Assembly (NCBI GenBank): GCA_964424455.1
Contig: CAYRJA010000071.1
Span: forward strand, 1-16,118
Reading direction: 5' to 3'
Length of the DNA stretch: 16,118 bases
DNA from: CAYRJA01 sp964424455
GTDB taxonomy: Bacteria > Bacteroidota > Bacteroidia > Chitinophagales > UBA10324
Shown here: positions 13,792 to 16,118 of the stretch, piece by piece
Numbering within the stretch: the first letter of the stretch is position 1
Layout: each line of letters opens with the position of its first letter
Notes under the pieces: model-generated
The model's input: only the letters and a program-made list of their open reading frames with translations
Databases searched by the model: none
Told to the model about the DNA's origin: nothing
Made by a program: the position numbers and the translations under genes

Positions 13792-16031
13792 GTAAAGGGG
13801 ATGTTGTTTTATCTGTAGTTACTGTTCTTTTCTTCATTTATTTGTTCAGTGTATTCAATTCGTGTCAGTCATCTGAAAACAAAATTGCATCCACTGATTC
13901 GCTGCAGACGGATTCATCGGATTTTGTTGGAGATGTAGTGTGTGGTTCTTGTCATGTTCAGGAATATGCAGATTGGAAAAAATCAGACCATTATCATTCA
14001 ATGCTGTCTGCTGATGACAGTTCTGTAACAGGAGATTTTAACAATGCAATGTTTTCAGCAGACGGAATCACATCAAAGTTTTTTAAGAAGAACGGACAAT
14101 TTATCATCAGCACAGAGGGAAGCGACGGATTAAATCACGACTTTGTTGTGAAATATACCTTCGGACATTTTCCGTTACAGCAATACTTGATTGAATTTCC
14201 CGGAGGCAGGATGCAGGTAGCCCGACAGAGTTGGGATACCAAAAAACAAAAATGGTTTCATCAATATCCGGAACGGAAAATTGCCCCGAACGACTGGCTG
14301 CACTGGACTAATCGCGGACAAAACTGGAATGCATCGTGTGCTTCGTGTCATTCTACTAATCTACAGGAAAATTATTTTGCTGCTGAAGATTCATTTCACA
14401 CTACATGGTCGGTAGTAAATGTAAGTTGCGAGAGTTGTCATGGCGCAGGAAAAAAACATATTGACTATATTTCTTCTGCAGATTATAAATCCGGGGAAAC
14501 GGCTAACGGTTCTTTTATTCTTCCTGACACGAATCAATTAGTGCAAATAAATTCATGTGCGCCGTGTCATAGCCGGAGATTTACCATAGATGGAAAGAGT
14601 CCTGTTACAGATGAGTTGCTCAATCACTTCATTCCTGAATCACCTCATAAGCCGGCTTACCACACCGACGGGCAGATACTGGAGGAAGATTATGAATATG
14701 CTTCTTTTCTTCAGAGCAAAATGTTTCAGCACAATATAAAATGCAGTAGTTGTCATAACCCACACAGCGGTAAATTAATTTTATCCGGTAATGACCTTTG
14801 TTTAAAGTGTCATAGTCAATCATATACTACGCCGCAGCATACAATGCACAAAATTAATTCAGAAGGAGCGTTATGTGTTAGCTGTCATGCTCCTGGGAAA
14901 TATTATATGGGAAATGATTTTCGTCGCGACCATAGTTTTCGTGTTCCCCGTCCTGATTTGACCGTAAAATTTGCTACGCCGAATGCCTGTAACAGTTGCC
15001 ACTCCGATAAATCTGCAAAATGGGCAAGCGAACAGATTATCAAACACTTTAACGAAAAGCGTAGTTACCATTTCAGTGAAGATTTAATTCCTGCAAGCAT
15101 GGGTTTGTTTTCAAGCATAAAGAACATTGAAAAACTTTCTATGCCTGATACAAGTGTTCCGGCGATCATTCGGGCAACGGCAATGTATTATGCTACATTT
15201 GTTCCGCACCCATCTTCAGTTAATATTTTACTCAAAGGGCTGAAAGATGAAAACAGTCAGGTGAGATATGAAGCGCTCTGTTCACTAAAAAATTTTCCGG
15301 TTGAACAATGGAAAACAGAAGCAGAAAAGTTGCTGAATGATAAAGTGAAAGCGGTACGGATTGCTGCTGCTGATTTATTCCTTCCATATTCAGATAGTCT
15401 TAGTGTTGCAGGATATAATTTTTTCGCTGTTGCTAAAAAGGAGTTGTTTGACTTCCTTGTGAGAAATTCTTCTGAACCCAACGGACGGTTAATGTTAGCG
15501 GATGCTCAGCTAAGAGCAAAGAATTATATAGATGCTGAAAAAAATTACCTGATTGCTTTAAAGATGGACAGTTTGCTGATTCAGGCGCGGTTAAATCTTG
15601 CTACCTTCTATTCACTAAGAGGAGACAACAAAAAAGCATTACAACAGTTGAAGATTTCGGAAGCTATTTCTCCCAATGACGAACAGGTAAACTATTTTCT
15701 GGCTCTGCTTTATGCGGAAATGGCTGACCTTGCTTTTTCTGAAAAATATTTTAAGAAATTAGCTGCTACCTCAAAACAAAGTAAAGTTTTTTACAACTAC
15801 GGGTTGGTGTTAGAACAAATGAAGCAAGACAAAACTGCTGAAGCAATTTATTTACAAGGATTGAAATTTGACAAGGATAATATTGATATGAATTATGTTT
15901 TAGCGCTGTTTTATTACAACCATGACAGAAAAACTGAAGCACTCAAATATTTTGGAAACCTTAACAGACTTCTGCCTGATAATTTGGATTTCAAAAGAAT
16001 GTATGATCAAACAAAAACGGAAGTAAAGTAG
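13788..16031 (+). CDS. Octahaem cytochrome c lipoprotein with HEAT-like and TPR repeats
   Basis: This 747-residue envelope protein probably carries electrons or acts as a multihaem redox enzyme; its substrate is unknown. A lipoprotein signal ends FNSC, with Cys26 as the predicted lipid site. Eight CXXCH haem sites follow, at residues 52, 184, 214, 257, 319, 338, 363 and 401. Conserved blocks between them are FPLQQYLIEFPGGRMQ (about 128-143), YHTDGQILEEDYEYASFLQS (about 291-310) and RRDHSFRVPRPDL (about 379-391). These match, from memory, a widespread uncharacterised multihaem-TPR family. Residues about 450-535 look HEAT-like and about 560-747 form TPRs. The TTG start overlaps the LRR stop as TTGA and leaves a short signal n-region. 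An in-frame GTG at 13755 is the alternative; it adds 11 residues including two cysteines. Confidence 0.88.
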   Translation: MSKGDVVLSVVTVLFFIYLFSVFNSCQSSENKIASTDSLQTDSSDFVGDVVCGSCHVQEYADWKKSDHYHSMLSADDSSVTGDFNNAMFSADGITSKFFKKNGQFIISTEGSDGLNHDFVVKYTFGHFPLQQYLIEFPGGRMQVARQSWDTKKQKWFHQYPERKIAPNDWLHWTNRGQNWNASCASCHSTNLQENYFAAEDSFHTTWSVVNVSCESCHGAGKKHIDYISSADYKSGETANGSFILPDTNQLVQINSCAPCHSRRFTIDGKSPVTDELLNHFIPESPHKPAYHTDGQILEEDYEYASFLQSKMFQHNIKCSSCHNPHSGKLILSGNDLCLKCHSQSYTTPQHTMHKINSEGALCVSCHAPGKYYMGNDFRRDHSFRVPRPDLTVKFATPNACNSCHSDKSAKWASEQIIKHFNEKRSYHFSEDLIPASMGLFSSIKNIEKLSMPDTSVPAIIRATAMYYATFVPHPSSVNILLKGLKDENSQVRYEALCSLKNFPVEQWKTEAEKLLNDKVKAVRIAAADLFLPYSDSLSVAGYNFFAVAKKELFDFLVRNSSEPNGRLMLADAQLRAKNYIDAEKNYLIALKMDSLLIQARLNLATFYSLRGDNKKALQQLKISEAISPNDEQVNYFLALLYAEMADLAFSEKYFKKLAATSKQSKVFYNYGLVLEQMKQDKTAEAIYLQGLKFDKDNIDMNYVLALFYYNHDRKTEALKYFGNLNRLLPDNLDFKRMYDQTKTEVK

Positions 16032-16118
16032 CCCTAGATAATATATTTCTTATAATAAATAGGGGTATTGTTGCATGAATCAAAAATAGGGGAATAAGTT
16101 TTATTACCGTTTGAGAAT
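16032..16118. other. Non-coding end of window
   Basis: This 87-bp AT-rich stretch follows the cytochrome gene. No terminator hairpin, promoter box or gene start is convincing. The 9-mer AATAGGGGT at 16058-16066 also occurs at 10819-10827, at the edge of the palindromic element, but the similarity does not continue. Confidence 0.5.

Noticed and set aside
16058..16118. Possible second copy of the palindromic element beginning at the window end
   Set aside because: Only a 9-mer is shared with the edge of the first element; the following bases differ and no inverted repeats are seen before the window stops.

Overview
The window looks like a chromosomal segment from a member of the Bacteroidota, probably from the Chitinophagia/Sphingobacteriia-like part of the phylum. 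The evidence is a type IX secretion (T9SS) C-terminal sorting domain, DUF2851, DUF2905 and PspC-type small proteins typical of the phylum, and lipoproteins with relaxed 'xxSC' lipoboxes followed by lysines. AT-rich spacers also repeatedly carry the Bacteroidota -7 promoter element TAnnTTTG, and start codons generally lack a Shine-Dalgarno sequence. The genus cannot be named from this window.

Layout. (1) Positions 1-600 hold the end of an rRNA operon on the + strand: the 3' end of 23S rRNA, a spacer with an inverted repeat, 5S rRNA and a strong intrinsic terminator. (2) Positions 722-8605 form a block of nine genes on the - strand. In transcription order they are typA/bipA, an Mrp-type Fe-S carrier ATPase, a NifU C-terminal-domain protein, pyrF, a DUF2851 protein, a PspC-domain membrane protein, a DUF2905 membrane protein, an aldehyde dehydrogenase of the succinate-semialdehyde type, and a small unknown membrane-anchored protein. 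Several promoter-like -7 boxes inside the block suggest more than one transcription unit. (3) Positions 8606-8876 are a divergent control region. It has a typA promoter and 5'-leader hairpin on one side. On the other is a CRP/FNR-type palindrome about 42 bp upstream of the inferred start of the next + strand transcript. (4) Positions 8877-10653 encode two lipoproteins: an MbnP-family protein and a MauG/MbnH-like di-haem peroxidase. (5) Positions 10654-11124 are a gene-free stretch dominated by a nested, multi-hairpin palindromic element of about 172 bp. (6) Positions 11125-16031 hold a large T9SS-secreted leucine-rich-repeat protein built on an exact 60-bp tandem repeat, and an octahaem cytochrome c lipoprotein with HEAT-like and TPR repeats. 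The two genes overlap by four bases (TTGA).

How the parts fit. The - strand block is mostly housekeeping: a translation-associated GTPase, Fe-S cluster delivery, pyrimidine synthesis and aldehyde oxidation. The + strand half is an accessory, cell-envelope and redox region with three predicted outer lipoproteins, ten CXXCH haem sites in two proteins, and one secreted repeat protein. The most interesting points are the apparently CRP/FNR-controlled MbnP/MbnH-like pair without any visible methanobactin gene, the octahaem-HEAT-TPR cytochrome that may be translationally coupled to a T9SS protein, and the structured intergenic palindrome element.
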